NCBI RefSeq assembly: GCF_902506165.1
Contig: NZ_LR733817.1
Coordinates: forward strand, 4,077,937 to 4,141,936
Direction of reading: 5' to 3'
Source of the DNA: Bosea sp. 29B
GTDB lineage: Bacteria; Pseudomonadota; Alphaproteobacteria; Rhizobiales; Beijerinckiaceae
Length of the DNA: 64,000 nucleotides
The notes under the pieces were generated by a model that was not told where the DNA came from, searched no databases, and was given only the letters and a program-made list of their open reading frames with translations. Shown piece after piece: positions 8,726 to 21,279 of the stretch. The position numbers were made by a program, and so were the translations under genes. The first letter of the stretch is position 1, and each line of letters opens with the position of its first letter.

Positions 8726-9409
8726 ATGCGACTCCTGATCGTTGAAGACGACGCCGAAGCGGCAGCCTATCTGGTCAAGGCCTTTCGCGAGGCCGGCCAT
8801 GTCGCCGACCACGCCCCGGACGGGCTCGAGGGCTATGCCATGGCGCAGGGCGGCGGCTATGACGTGCTCGTGGTCGACCGCATGCTGCCGCGCATGGACG
8901 GGCTCTCGGTGATCCGCTCCCTGCGCGAGCAGGGAGAGACCACGCCGGTGCTGATCCTGTCCGCACTCGCCCAGGTCGACGACCGGGTGAAAGGCCTGCG
9001 CGCCGGCGGCGACGATTATCTCCCCAAGCCCTATGCCTTTTCCGAGCTGCTCGCCCGGGTCGAGGTGCTCTCGCGCCGCCGCGGCGCTCCAGCCTCCGAG
9101 CCGACCACCTATCGCGTCGGCGATCTGCTGCTCGACCGGCTGGCGCACCGCGTCACTCGCGCCGGCGAGGAGATCGTGCTCCAGCCGCGCGAGTTTCGCC
9201 TGCTCGAATATCTGATGAAGCATGCCGGCCAGGTGGTGACCCGCACCATGCTGCTCGAGAACGTCTGGGACTATCACTTCGACCCGCAGACCAACGTCAT
9301 CGACGTCCATGTCTCGCGCCTGCGCGCCAAGGTCGACAAGGGCTTCGAGCACCCGATGATCCACACCATCCGCGGCGCGGGATACATGGTCCGTGACACA
9401 GCTCGCTGA
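8726..9409 (+). CDS. OmpR-family response regulator
   Basis: A 227-residue regulator with a receiver domain (residues 1-115; phospho-acceptor Asp51 in VVDRMLPRMDG, lysine in DYLPKPYAF) and a winged-helix domain at about 128-225 that ends IRGAGYMVRD. It is of the QseB/CusR kind. The last 17 bases overlap the kinase gene that follows, so they are translationally coupled. The regulon cannot be told from the sequence; in related genomes this pair sits between degP and glnE, so an envelope-stress role is possible. Confidence 0.93.
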   Translation: MRLLIVEDDAEAAAYLVKAFREAGHVADHAPDGLEGYAMAQGGGYDVLVVDRMLPRMDGLSVIRSLREQGETTPVLILSALAQVDDRVKGLRAGGDDYLPKPYAFSELLARVEVLSRRRGAPASEPTTYRVGDLLLDRLAHRVTRAGEEIVLQPREFRLLEYLMKHAGQVVTRTMLLENVWDYHFDPQTNVIDVHVSRLRAKVDKGFEHPMIHTIRGAGYMVRDTAR

Positions 9410-10907
9410 CGGCCGGGTGGTGGAGGCGCAGCAGCCTTCTGGCCGCCTGCGCTTCCTGCCGCATCTCGTCCGCACGACCGCCTTCAAGCTGACGGCGATC
9501 TATCTCGTCGTCTTCGCGATCTTTGCCATCTTCGTGCTGGGCTATGTCGCCTGGAACGCCAAGAACCTGCTCGACGACCAGATCCGCTCGACCATCGATG
9601 CCGAGATCCAGGGACTGGCCGAGCAGCAGCGTCTCGGCGGCATCAGGCGGCTGGTCCAGGTCATCGAGCGGCGCTCGCGCGGGCCGGGCGCCTCGCTCTA
9701 CCTCGTCACCACCCCCCTGGGCGAGCGTATCGCCGGCAATATCGAGGCCTTGCCGCCGGGCACGCTCGACCGCCAGGGCGAGAGCGAGATCGAATATGCC
9801 CGCTCCTCGGAAACGCTGGACCAGACCAATCACGCCATCGTCCGTGTCTTCATGCTGCCGGCCGGCTTTCGCCTGCTGGTCGGGCGCGATGTCGAGGAGC
9901 GTGAGCGCCTGCGCGTCGTGATCAAGCGCGCCGCAGCCTGGTCTGTCCTGCTCGTCGTCGTGCTCGGCTGTTTCGCTGGCTGGTTCGTGGCGCGGCGGGT
10001 GCTGAAGCGCATCGACGGCATGAACGACACCGCCCGCTCGATCATGGCCGGCGACCTCAAGGGCCGGCTTGCGATCGCCGGCACCGGCGACGAACTCGAC
10101 CGGCTGGCAGGAAACCTCAATGCCATGCTCGACCGTATCGGCGAGTTGATGAGCGGGATGCAGCAGGTCTCGGACAATATCGCCCACGACCTCAAGACGC
10201 CGCTGACCCGCCTGCGCAACCGTGCCGAGGAGGCGCTACGCACGGCGCAGTCGCCCGAACAATTGCGCGCGGCGCTCGACGGTTCGATCGAGGAGGCGGA
10301 CGGGCTGATCCGCGTCTTCAACGCGCTGCTGATGATCGCCCGGCTGGAAACCCGGCAGATCAGCGACAGCATGGCCCCGCTCGATCTTGCCGAGATCGTC
10401 GACGGGCTCTCCGAGCTCTACGAGCCGCTGGCGGAGGAGGCAGGCCTCACTCTGTCGGCTTCCGTTGAGCCCGGCCTGTCGCTCACCGGCAATCGCGAGC
10501 TGATCGGCCAGACGCTGGCCAATCTGATCGACAATGCGCTGAAATACGGCAAGCCGGAGGGCGATGCGCCGGCGACAGTCGTGGTGACGGCGCGGCGTGT
10601 CGGCGACATGGTCGAGCTCGGTGTCGCAGATCACGGCGCCGGCATCCCCGAGGCCGATCGCGGCCGCGTGCTGGAACGCTTCGTCAGGCTCGACCAGAGC
10701 CGCAGCAAGCCGGGCTTCGGGCTCGGGCTCGCCTTGGCGTCTGCCGTTGCGCATCTGCATGGCGGTGCGATCCGCCTGTCGGACAACGCGCCCGGGCTCG
10801 ATGTCGTGATGTCGTTGCCTGCCGCGCCTCCTGTGGACAGGCCTGCGGTGGAGGCGCCTGCAGGCTCGACATCGCAACCGGATGGGGCAGGGTTCCAGTC
10901 GGCTTGA
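9393..10907 (+). CDS. sensor histidine kinase
   Basis: A 504-residue membrane kinase. Membrane segments at about 30-52 and 181-200 bracket a periplasmic domain of about 130 residues. A HAMP domain (about 200-255) precedes His265 in NIAHDLKTPLTRL. The ATPase domain shows NLIDNALKYG, DHGAGIPE and GFGLGLALA. The C-terminal tail after residue 475 is rich in Pro and Ala and is probably disordered. The start is GTG inside the regulator gene. Partner of the upstream response regulator. Confidence 0.92.
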   Translation: MTQLADGRVVEAQQPSGRLRFLPHLVRTTAFKLTAIYLVVFAIFAIFVLGYVAWNAKNLLDDQIRSTIDAEIQGLAEQQRLGGIRRLVQVIERRSRGPGASLYLVTTPLGERIAGNIEALPPGTLDRQGESEIEYARSSETLDQTNHAIVRVFMLPAGFRLLVGRDVEERERLRVVIKRAAAWSVLLVVVLGCFAGWFVARRVLKRIDGMNDTARSIMAGDLKGRLAIAGTGDELDRLAGNLNAMLDRIGELMSGMQQVSDNIAHDLKTPLTRLRNRAEEALRTAQSPEQLRAALDGSIEEADGLIRVFNALLMIARLETRQISDSMAPLDLAEIVDGLSELYEPLAEEAGLTLSASVEPGLSLTGNRELIGQTLANLIDNALKYGKPEGDAPATVVVTARRVGDMVELGVADHGAGIPEADRGRVLERFVRLDQSRSKPGFGLGLALASAVAHLHGGAIRLSDNAPGLDVVMSLPAAPPVDRPAVEAPAGSTSQPDGAGFQSA

Positions 10908-13905
10908 CGAAGGGCTAAGGCTCGCTCAGCCGGTCGACGCGGAGGTCAGTGTGGGCGAGCCCTTATGCGAACGCCTGAAGGCGGCGCCCGTCCTGCCGGC
11001 CCGCGGCAAGGTCGAGGTGCTCTGGCGCGAGGAGCTGATCAAGCGCCTGTTCGATGCCGATGCCGGCGAGCGGCTCGTCGCGCATCTGACGGGCAATGAA
11101 GCGTCGGCCGCACTCGTCGCCGGCATTCTCGCGCACTCGCCTTTCCTGACCCAGATCATGCGGCGCGATCCGGAGGGGCTCTTCGCCTCGCTGACGACCG
11201 ATCCTGGCGAGCGCCGCGACGCGCTGCTCGCCGGTATTGCCGCCTTCGCCACGCCGGAGACGGCGACCGCTGACCTGATGCGCGAGCTGCGTCGCTTCCG
11301 CCAGGCAATGGCGCTGCTGATCGCGCTCGCCGATATCGGTGGCGTCTGGCCGGTCGAGACGGTGACAGCGGCCCTCAGCGCCACCGCCGACATGGCGGTG
11401 AAGCTCGCCAGCGAGCATGCGCTGCATCAGGCCGCTGGGCTCGGCCGGATCGAGCTTGCCGACGCCGCCGAACCCGGCAAGGGTTCCGGCCTCGTCGTGC
11501 TGGCACTCGGCAAGCATGGCGCCGGCGAGCTGAACTATTCCTCCGACATCGACATCGTCGTTTTCTTCGATCCGGAGATGGCCGAGGCCGCCGGCGTCGG
11601 CGAGCCCACCAGCTTCTTCGTCAAGCTGACCCAGCAGATTGCCCGTATCATCCAGGAGCGCACGCCGGACGGCTATGTCTTTCGCGTCGATCTGCGCCTG
11701 CGGCCCGATCCCGGCTCGACCCATGTCGCCGTCGCCTTGCCGACCGCCTATGCCTATTACGAGACGGTCGGCCAGAACTGGGAACGCGCCGCGATGATCA
11801 AGGCGCGGCCGGTCGCCGGCGACCTCGACCTCGGCCGCCGCTTCATCGCCGATCTCGCTCCCTTCATCTGGCGCAAATATTTCGACTTCGCCGCCATCGC
11901 CGACATTCATGCGATGAAGCGCCAGATCCAGTCGGTGAAGGGCTTCGAGACGCTCAGCCTGCCCGGTCACAACGTCAAGCTCGGCCGCGGCGGCATCCGC
12001 GAGATCGAGTTCTTCGTCCAGACCCAGCAGCTCGTCTTCGGCGGCAGGCGTCCGGCGCTGCGCGGGCCGCGCACGCTCGAGATGCTGGGCGAGCTCACCA
12101 AGGAGAACTGGATCAGCCCGCAGGCACGCGACGAGCTGACGGAGTCCTATTGCTGGCTGCGCACCATCGAGCACCGGCTGCAGATGCGCCATGACGAGCA
12201 GACGCAGACCCTGCCGACGGACGCTGCCGATCTCGACGCCTTCGCCCGCTTCTGCGGCTACCCCTCGGCCAAGGCCTTCGGCAAGGATCTGGAGGCGCAT
12301 GCCAGGCGCGTCGAAGGGCACTACGCCCTGCTGTTCGAGGACGCACCCAGCCTCGCCAGCGAAGCCGGCTCGCTCTCCTTCACCGGTACTGAGAACGATC
12401 CCGAGACGCTGGCGACATTGGGCAAGCTCGGCTTCCGCCAGCCGGCGACCGCAGCCGAGACGGTGCGCGGCTGGCATTTCGGCCGCCGCGCCGCCGTCAC
12501 CAGCGCCCGCGCGCGCGAGGTGCTGACCGAGCTGACGCCGGCGCTGCTCGTCGCGCTCGGCCGCACCACCGACCCGGATGGTGCGCTCGCCCATCTCGAC
12601 AACGCCTTCGTGCGCATGCCGGCGGCGGTCGAGCTTTTGACCTTGCTGCGCTCGCATGAAGCCCTGCTGCAGCTCTTCGCCGAGATCCTCGGTAGCGCGC
12701 CGCGTCTCGCCAAGGTCGCGGCGCTCTATCCGCATGTGCTCGACGCGGTGATCGACCCTGCCTTCAGTGCCCCCCGCCACGATGCCGAGCGGGTGGCGCA
12801 GCGCGTCCGCGCTGTGGTCGGCACGCCGCCTCCCAGCGTCGAGGACGGGCTCGACCGCATGCGCGACGCCGCCCGGCAGGAGAATTTTCTGGTCGGAGCC
12901 CGGCTGCTCTCCGGCGTGATCAATGCCGAACAGGCGGCGCAGGGCTATGCCGCAGCGGCCGCCGCCAGCATCCGCGTCGCCTTCGACGATACCCGCGCCG
13001 CCTTCGCCGACGACCATGGCCTCGTGGCGGGGGCGGAAGCCGTCGTGCTCGGCATGGGGCGCCTCGGCGCCGGCGAGCTCACCCCATCATCCGATCTCGA
13101 CCTGATGCTGCTCTACGACCGGCCGGAGGACGCCGAGGCAAGCGACGGCAAGCGTCCGCTCGATCCGGTGACATGGCATGTCCGCTTCACCCAGAGACTC
13201 GTTGCGGCACTGACCGTGCCGACGCGGCGTGGCACGCTCTACCAGGTCGACATGCGTTTGCGGCCCGCCGGCAACAAGAGCCCCGCGGCGACGCAGTTCG
13301 GCGGCTTTACCGCCTATCATGAGGGCGAAGCTGAAATCTGGGAGGAGATGGCGTTGACCCGCGCCCGCGTCGTCGCCGGCGATGCCGGTTTGCGGGAAAA
13401 GGTCGAAGCCGCGATCCGCGAGATTCTGCTGCGCAAGCGCCAGCCGGCCAAGGTCGCCGCCGCGGTCGCCGAGATGCGGGCGCTGATCGCCAAGGAGAAA
13501 GGCGAGGGCAATGCCTGGGATCTGAAGCTCGCCGCCGGCGGGCTGACCGATCTCGACTTCCTAGCCCAGTTCCTGGTGCTCGCTTACGGCCACGATCATC
13601 CGCAGCTCCTCGCCCGCACGACCTCGGGGGTCTTCGCGGCGGCGCGCGACACCGGTGTCATCGCGGCGGGGGAGGCGGAGCGGCTCGCGGCTGCGGCACG
13701 CTTCATCGGCGACGTGCAGCTCTGGCAGCGCTTCGCGGTGGAAGAGGATTTCGACCCCAAGGCGGTGCCGGAGCGCGTCCTGCGCCGGATCGCGACGGCG
13801 GTCGGCCTGCCGGATGCCAAGGTACTGAAGGCGGAACTCGACGAGCGCCGGGCGATGGTCCGTGGCCTGTTCAAGCAGATATTGGGCGCGGCGCAGAAGG
13901 GCTGA
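10882..13905 (+). CDS. glnE: bifunctional glutamine synthetase adenylyltransferase/deadenylase GlnE
   Basis: A 1007-residue nitrogen-control enzyme that adenylylates and deadenylylates glutamine synthetase in response to PII proteins. It has two nucleotidyltransferase halves. The first carries GKHGAGELNYSSDIDI near residue 210 (deadenylase); the second GMGRLGAGELTPSSDLDL near residue 724 (adenylylase). Both have the G...S-D-x-D metal-binding signature. Length fits the family. The ATG used overlaps the kinase by 26 bases; a GTG at 10951 is an alternative that trims an uninformative N-terminus. Confidence 0.97.
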   Translation: MGQGSSRLDEGLRLAQPVDAEVSVGEPLCERLKAAPVLPARGKVEVLWREELIKRLFDADAGERLVAHLTGNEASAALVAGILAHSPFLTQIMRRDPEGLFASLTTDPGERRDALLAGIAAFATPETATADLMRELRRFRQAMALLIALADIGGVWPVETVTAALSATADMAVKLASEHALHQAAGLGRIELADAAEPGKGSGLVVLALGKHGAGELNYSSDIDIVVFFDPEMAEAAGVGEPTSFFVKLTQQIARIIQERTPDGYVFRVDLRLRPDPGSTHVAVALPTAYAYYETVGQNWERAAMIKARPVAGDLDLGRRFIADLAPFIWRKYFDFAAIADIHAMKRQIQSVKGFETLSLPGHNVKLGRGGIREIEFFVQTQQLVFGGRRPALRGPRTLEMLGELTKENWISPQARDELTESYCWLRTIEHRLQMRHDEQTQTLPTDAADLDAFARFCGYPSAKAFGKDLEAHARRVEGHYALLFEDAPSLASEAGSLSFTGTENDPETLATLGKLGFRQPATAAETVRGWHFGRRAAVTSARAREVLTELTPALLVALGRTTDPDGALAHLDNAFVRMPAAVELLTLLRSHEALLQLFAEILGSAPRLAKVAALYPHVLDAVIDPAFSAPRHDAERVAQRVRAVVGTPPPSVEDGLDRMRDAARQENFLVGARLLSGVINAEQAAQGYAAAAAASIRVAFDDTRAAFADDHGLVAGAEAVVLGMGRLGAGELTPSSDLDLMLLYDRPEDAEASDGKRPLDPVTWHVRFTQRLVAALTVPTRRGTLYQVDMRLRPAGNKSPAATQFGGFTAYHEGEAEIWEEMALTRARVVAGDAGLREKVEAAIREILLRKRQPAKVAAAVAEMRALIAKEKGEGNAWDLKLAAGGLTDLDFLAQFLVLAYGHDHPQLLARTTSGVFAAARDTGVIAAGEAERLAAAARFIGDVQLWQRFAVEEDFDPKAVPERVLRRIATAVGLPDAKVLKAELDERRAMVRGLFKQILGAAQKG

Positions 13906-13921
13906 GCGCGGGGCGCTCTCC

Positions 13922-16222
<2,301 letters not shown>

Positions 16223-16282
16223 GCCCGTCCCCCTTCGGAAGCGATGTACCGACAGTAAGATCGAGAGACGTGCCGCATCCCC

Positions 16283-16499
16283 GAATCACAGTCAGTTGAA
16301 TCTGCGGGACTCGCTTTGTCTAGCGGAAACTACGTCCTGCTCGTTGTTTTGCGCGTTTTGGTTGTGGTGGCGAATCGGTTGAATCCTGCGCGCGCAGGAC
16401 TTCGTTAACCTTTGCTGGCGCGGCCGGTTAACGAGCGATTCTGGCGAGGGTGTCGGGGCCTCGAAAGGAGGCACAAAAGCCCTCCTAGGCCATCGATTC
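16283..16499. promoter_or_regulatory. GANTC cluster with TTAACC half-sites upstream of pleC-like gene
   Basis: Seven GANTC methylation targets of the CcrM type occur in 217 bases (16283, 16298, 16308, 16372, 16381, 16437 and 16495). Between them lie a 16-base palindrome TCCTGCGCGCGCAGGA at 16384-16399 and inverted GTTAACC/GGTTAAC half-sites at 16404-16432, which resemble CtrA half-sites (TTAACC). A full TTAA-N7-TTAA CtrA box is not present. This fits a cell-cycle-timed promoter for the divergently placed kinase, by analogy with Caulobacter. Confidence 0.5.
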
Positions 16500-19137
16500 A
16501 ACCCAGCGAGCGAGCGGCGATATCGGAGACATCGCGCGACAGGTTCGGCGTCGCTCCGACCATGCGCAGCGCCGCCTCCGCCTTGGCCCGGCGGCCCGCC
16601 TCCAGCATGCGCCAGCTCTTGAACGAGCCGAGCAGGCGCGAGGCGACCTGCGGGTTGGTTCGGTCGAGCGCGATGACGATGTCGGCGACGAAAGCGTAGC
16701 CCTCGCCATCGGCGCGGTTGAACTGCGTCAGGTTCGCCGCGAAGCCGCCGATCAGGCCGCGCACCCGGTTCGGATTGCCGAGCGAGAAGGCGGCGTGGTT
16801 CATCAGCTCCTTCACGCGGGCGAGCGTGCCGTCTTCGGCAATCAGCGCCTGTGCCATCAGCCATTTGTCGAGCACCAACGGCTCGCGGGCATAGAGCTCG
16901 CTGAAGCGCTGGATCAGCTCCTCGCGCTCGGCACCTGGGATCAGCGTCATCGCCGCGAGCGCCGCGAGCCGGTCGGTCAGGTTGTCGGCCTCGCTGAACT
17001 GCGCCAGCGAAAGCCGCGCGCCCTCGACTGGCGCGCCGAGCGCGATCAGGCCGAGCGCTTCGTTGCGCAGGGCGCGCCGTCCGGCCGGGGCCGCCGCCGG
17101 CGAATAGGGGCCACGTTCGGCGAGGTCTTGGCGCAGGGCCGCAAGCTGGTTCGCAACCGCGGCGCCGATCGCAGCGGAAAGCCGGCGATGGGCGCCATGC
17201 ACGACATCCGGGTCGACATCACGGCCGATCTCGCGGGCGATGTCGGCCGGAGCAGGCAAGCGCAGTACCTGCGCGGCGAAGGCGGGATCGGCGAGGGCAG
17301 GGCCGGCGAGGAAGCCGGAGAGCGCCTTGGCGAGGTCGGTTGCGGTCGCATCCAGCGTCGACTGATCGCCCTTGCCGGCACGCACCAGCGCCCGTGTCGC
17401 GACCGTCTGCAGCGCTTGCCAGCGATTGAAGGAATCGCTGTCGGCGCTGAACAGCCGCAGCAGCTCGCTGTCGCCGAGATCGAGTTCGAGCCGGACAGGG
17501 GCCGAGAAGCCGCGCAGCAGCGACGGCGTCGGCGCTTCCGGCAGGTCGGTGAAGGTCACGGACAGTGAGGGCTGGTCGAGCACCACCACGCCGCCAGCCT
17601 TCAGCGCCGGCGAGATGCTGGTCAGCGGCAGGTCGCCGCCCTTGCCGACAAGGCCGAGCGCGACGGGGATGACCACCGGCTTCTTCTCGGGCTGGCCGGG
17701 CGTCGCCGGTGTCGATTGCGCCAGCTGCAACGTATAGCTCTTCGCCTGGGCATCGTATTTGCCGGAGGCGACCACGGTCGGCGTGCCCGCCTGCTCGTAC
17801 CATCCGGCGAAATGGGCGAGGTCCTGGCCGGAGGCCTCGACGAAGCAGTCGAGGAATTCCTCGATCGTCGCGGCCGTGCCGTCGCAGCGCTCGAAATAGA
17901 GGTCCATGCCGCGGGCGAAGGCACCTTCGCCGATCAGCACCTTGAGCATGCGGATCAGCTCCGCGCCCTTCTCATAGACCGTCGGCGTGTAGAAGTTGTT
18001 GATCTCCTTGTAGGCGCGCGGCCTGACCGGATGGGCGAGCGGGCCGGCATCCTCGGAGAACTGCGTCGAGCGCAGCGTGCGCACATCGGCGATGCGCTTC
18101 ACCGGGCGCGAGCGCTCGTCGGAGGAGAATTCCTGGTCGCGGAAGACGGTGAGGCCTTCCTTCAGGCAGAGCTGGAACCAGTCGCGGCAGGTGATGCGGT
18201 TCCCGGTCCAGTTGTGGAAGTACTCGTGCGCGATGATCGCCTCGATCGAGGCATAGTCGCCGTCGCTCGCCGTCAACGGGTCGGCCAGCACGTACTTGTC
18301 GTTGAAGATGTTGAGGCCCTTGTTCTCCATCGCGCCCATGTTGAAGTCGGAGACGGCGACGACGTTGAACACGTCGAGATCATAGTTGCGGCCGAAGACG
18401 CGCTCATCCCAGCGCATGCAGCGCACGAGGGAATCAAGCGCCCAGCCAGCGCGCCCGGCCTTGCCCGGCTCGACATAGACGGCGAGCTCGACCTTGTGGC
18501 CATCGGCGGTGACGTAAGGCTGCCGGACATGGTCGAGCTTGCCGCCGACCAGCGCGAACAGATAGGCCGGCTTCGGGTGCGGGTCGTGCCAGACGGCGAA
18601 ATGGCGCTCGCCGCCAGGCAGTTCGGCCGCGGCGACGAGGTTGCCGTTGGAGAGCAGCACCGGCGCCTCGGCTTTCCTCGCCTCGAGCCGGACCGTGTAG
18701 ACGCTCATGACGTCGGGGCGATCGAGGAAATAGGTGATACGGCGGAAGCCGTCGGCCTCGCATTGCGTGCAGTAGACGCCGCTGGAGCGGTAGAGCCCCA
18801 TCAGCTTGGTGTTGGCGCCGGGGTCGAGCGTCGTCTCGATCCTGAGCGAGAACGCCCGCGCCGGCGGCGCCTGGATCGTCAGCCCCTGCGGCGAGAGGGA
18901 ATACAGGGAAGGATCGAGCGGGACCTCGTCGAGCAGGATGGAATCCGGCGTCAGCTCGTCGCCGTCGAGCACGAGCGGCGCGCCGGCATGGCCGGCCGGG
19001 TTCGGCCGCAGCTGCAGCTGGGAGCGCACCCTGGTCCGCGTCGGATCGAGGACGATGTCGAGATCGACGGTGTCGATCAGCCAGTCGGAGGGGCGATAGT
19101 CCTCGAGGCGGATCAGTGGGGCGTCTTCGGCGCGCAT
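16498..19137 (-). CDS. pepN: aminopeptidase N
   Basis: An 879-residue M1 zinc metallopeptidase that removes N-terminal residues from peptides in the cytoplasm. The exopeptidase motif GAMENKG is present, followed by the zinc site His304-Glu305-x-x-His308 (HEYFHNWTGNR) with Glu327 in LKEGLTVFRDQEF as the third ligand. The family-specific N-terminal RLEDYRPSDWLIDTVDLD and the long alpha-helical C-terminal domain match the E. coli PepN subgroup in length. Confidence 0.96.
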   Translation of the reverse strand: MRAEDAPLIRLEDYRPSDWLIDTVDLDIVLDPTRTRVRSQLQLRPNPAGHAGAPLVLDGDELTPDSILLDEVPLDPSLYSLSPQGLTIQAPPARAFSLRIETTLDPGANTKLMGLYRSSGVYCTQCEADGFRRITYFLDRPDVMSVYTVRLEARKAEAPVLLSNGNLVAAAELPGGERHFAVWHDPHPKPAYLFALVGGKLDHVRQPYVTADGHKVELAVYVEPGKAGRAGWALDSLVRCMRWDERVFGRNYDLDVFNVVAVSDFNMGAMENKGLNIFNDKYVLADPLTASDGDYASIEAIIAHEYFHNWTGNRITCRDWFQLCLKEGLTVFRDQEFSSDERSRPVKRIADVRTLRSTQFSEDAGPLAHPVRPRAYKEINNFYTPTVYEKGAELIRMLKVLIGEGAFARGMDLYFERCDGTAATIEEFLDCFVEASGQDLAHFAGWYEQAGTPTVVASGKYDAQAKSYTLQLAQSTPATPGQPEKKPVVIPVALGLVGKGGDLPLTSISPALKAGGVVVLDQPSLSVTFTDLPEAPTPSLLRGFSAPVRLELDLGDSELLRLFSADSDSFNRWQALQTVATRALVRAGKGDQSTLDATATDLAKALSGFLAGPALADPAFAAQVLRLPAPADIAREIGRDVDPDVVHGAHRRLSAAIGAAVANQLAALRQDLAERGPYSPAAAPAGRRALRNEALGLIALGAPVEGARLSLAQFSEADNLTDRLAALAAMTLIPGAEREELIQRFSELYAREPLVLDKWLMAQALIAEDGTLARVKELMNHAAFSLGNPNRVRGLIGGFAANLTQFNRADGEGYAFVADIVIALDRTNPQVASRLLGSFKSWRMLEAGRRAKAEAALRMVGATPNLSRDVSDIAARSLG

Positions 19138-19197
19138 GGCAGGCTCGCTTCCTTCAGTCGCTCTTATCTATGGGGCCGGAGATGACGGCGAAAGCCG

Positions 19198-20655
19198 TCA
19201 GGGCAGGGCATAGGGCTTGTCGGTCGTGACCGCCGGCTCGGCATGGCTGACCAGGCGGCAGACATCCGGCCGGGCCTCGCGAACCTTGCGCTCGATCTTG
19301 TCGACGGCGCGATGCACGGCAGCGACGTCGAGCGCGCCATCGGCGCGGCAATGGTAGTTCACCACCAGGCCGTTGCGGGTCTCGCGTACGCGGACGCTGT
19401 GGATGTCGCGGATCGGGCCGCCGGCCTCGGCCGCTTCCTGCGCGATCGCCTTGCCGATCGCCTCGACCACCTCCCAGGGCGCGTTGTGCCCGGAAGGCTG
19501 GCCGGTTTCCATCGGCTCGATATGGGTGTCGACCTCGGTCTCGCCGCCGAATTCGGCGCGGATCGCGTTCTCCAGCCGCGTAGCGACCTCGTGCGCCTCG
19601 CCGAGCGGCAGCAGCGCGTCGACCTCCATGTCGAGCGAGACGGCGAGCCGCCCGCCGATCGTGTGGACGCTGACATGGTGCACCGGCACCTTCATCTTCA
19701 GCGCGATCAGCAGCACGCGCTCCAGCGCCGTCTCGTCATCGACCTGGACCGGGTTGGCGGTGACGGTCAGCGCCGAATCCGGCTCGACGACGGCCAGTGC
19801 CCGCAGCAGCTCGTCCTTGATCGCGCTGACGCGGTCGAGCGGCAGGGTCCGCGATACCTGGATGCCGATCTCGCCCTGGACCACGCCGCCGGCCGGCCGC
19901 AGCCTGAGCCATTCGACATTGACGACGCCGGCAACGCCCTGCGCCGCCTCGCGCAGGCGCTCGGCGACGCCTTTCGGTGCGGCGTCGATCAGCGTGTCGA
20001 CCGTGCGCCGCCCGAGCTTGACCGCAGTGGCGATCATGAACACGGCCAGCGCCAGCGCCGTCGCGCTGTCGGCCATCGGCACGCCCATCCGCGTCAGGAT
20101 CAGCCCAAGCAGAACCAGCGCCGTGCCGACGAAATCGGTGGCGAAATGCAGCGCCTCGGCCGAGAGCGCCTCGCTGCGGGTTTCCTTCGCGACCATGGTC
20201 AGCGTGCGCCAGCGCGTCGCGTCGACCATCAGCGAGAACAGCAGCACGCCGATGACCAGCGGCGTCACCGCGACGCTGGGTTCGCTGCCGCTCCACAGGC
20301 GGTTGGCGGCCTCCCACAGGATCGCTCCGGACAGGCCGAACAGGATCGCGGTCTCCAGCAGCGCCGCCAGCGCCTCGAACTTGCCATGGCCGTAATGGTG
20401 CTCGTCATCGGCCGGCTTGTCGGCGGCGCGCACGGCGAACCATGTGAACATGGTCGAGCCGATGTCGATCAGCCCCTGCAGCGCGTCGGTCATCAGGGCG
20501 AGCGAGCCGGAGAGGATCGCCGCGCCGAATTTGGCGAGCGTCAGCACGATGCTGGCTAGCACCGACAGCGTCGCCGCCTTCTGCTTGACCCGGGAGACCT
20601 CGGTGGGCGACACCGGGCCGGTCGGGTTCGGCGTGCGATCCTGCGTTTCGCTCAT
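19198..20655 (-). CDS. CDF-family divalent metal cation transporter with three dimerisation-like domains
   Basis: A 485-residue cation diffusion facilitator, much longer than the usual 300 or so. The six-helix transport domain covers about residues 25-230, with metal-site sequences LMTDALQ and [10 protein letters not shown] and the HHYGHGKFE stretch after helix three. The cytoplasmic part shows three successive ferredoxin-like zinc-transporter dimer modules: around [12 protein letters not shown], around [11 protein letters not shown] ending THIEPME, and around [12 protein letters not shown] ending RLVSHAEP. The start follows a divergent promoter region shared with the glyoxalase gene; an upstream in-frame ATG at 20718 lacks support. 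Iron, zinc or manganese export are all possible. Confidence 0.9.
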   Translation of the reverse strand: MSETQDRTPNPTGPVSPTEVSRVKQKAATLSVLASIVLTLAKFGAAILSGSLALMTDALQGLIDIGSTMFTWFAVRAADKPADDEHHYGHGKFEALAALLETAILFGLSGAILWEAANRLWSGSEPSVAVTPLVIGVLLFSLMVDATRWRTLTMVAKETRSEALSAEALHFATDFVGTALVLLGLILTRMGVPMADSATALALAVFMIATAVKLGRRTVDTLIDAAPKGVAERLREAAQGVAGVVNVEWLRLRPAGGVVQGEIGIQVSRTLPLDRVSAIKDELLRALAVVEPDSALTVTANPVQVDDETALERVLLIALKMKVPVHHVSVHTIGGRLAVSLDMEVDALLPLGEAHEVATRLENAIRAEFGGETEVDTHIEPMETGQPSGHNAPWEVVEAIGKAIAQEAAEAGGPIRDIHSVRVRETRNGLVVNYHCRADGALDVAAVHRAVDKIERKVREARPDVCRLVSHAEPAVTTDKPYALP

Positions 20656-20734
20656 GATAGGTCCGCGCGAGCCCTCTTGGAATGGCGCCGGTTTGGCCCG
20701 ATCCATGAACCAGATCAACCCCGGGAGACAAACT

Positions 20735-21184
20735 GTGCGCTATCTCCACACCATGGTCCGCGTCACCGACCTCGATGCCGCCCTCGATTTCTACGTGACC
20801 AAGTTCGGCCTCATCGAAACCCGCCGGATCGAGAACGAGAAGGGCCGCTTCACCCTGGTCTTCCTCGCTGCGCCGGACGACGCCGCCACCGTCAAGGAGC
20901 AGGGCAGTCGCGGTCGCCCGACGCTGGAGCTGACCTATAACTGGGATCCGGAGGTCTACACAGGCGGGCGCAATTTCGGCCATCTCGCCTATGAGGTCGA
21001 CGACATCTATGCGACCTGCGACAAGCTGATGAAGGCCGGCATCACCATCAACCGGCCGCCGCGGGACGGCAACATGGCCTTCGTCCGCTCGCCCGACAAC
21101 ATCTCGATCGAGATCCTGCAGAAGGGCGATCCCAAGCAGCCGGCCGAGCCCTGGCTGAGCATGCCGAACACCGGGGCTTGGTGA
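20735..21184 (+). CDS. gloA: lactoylglutathione lyase (glyoxalase I)
   Basis: A 149-residue VOC-fold enzyme that converts the methylglyoxal-glutathione hemithioacetal into lactoylglutathione. The sequence begins [19 protein letters not shown], with the first metal histidine. [25 protein letters not shown] follows in two parts: a metal glutamate in LELTYNW and a second histidine in FGHLAYEV. The C-terminal IEILQKG provides the last glutamate. GTG is the chosen start because GGGAGA precedes it and homology begins there. Divergent from the CDF transporter. Confidence 0.94.
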   Translation: MRYLHTMVRVTDLDAALDFYVTKFGLIETRRIENEKGRFTLVFLAAPDDAATVKEQGSRGRPTLELTYNWDPEVYTGGRNFGHLAYEVDDIYATCDKLMKAGITINRPPRDGNMAFVRSPDNISIEILQKGDPKQPAEPWLSMPNTGAW

Positions 21185-21279
21185 AGGCGTAGCAGCAGGG
21201 CTTGCGCATACAGCGTACCTGCGACTAGCGAGGGAGCCGCAACCGCCCAGCTGAAGGGCGGCGCGGCGGGAGGCTGGCC

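Noticed and set aside
10963..13017. A 684-residue antisense frame within glnE
   Set aside because: Shadow of glnE codon bias; composition is low-complexity and there is no start or ribosome-binding context.
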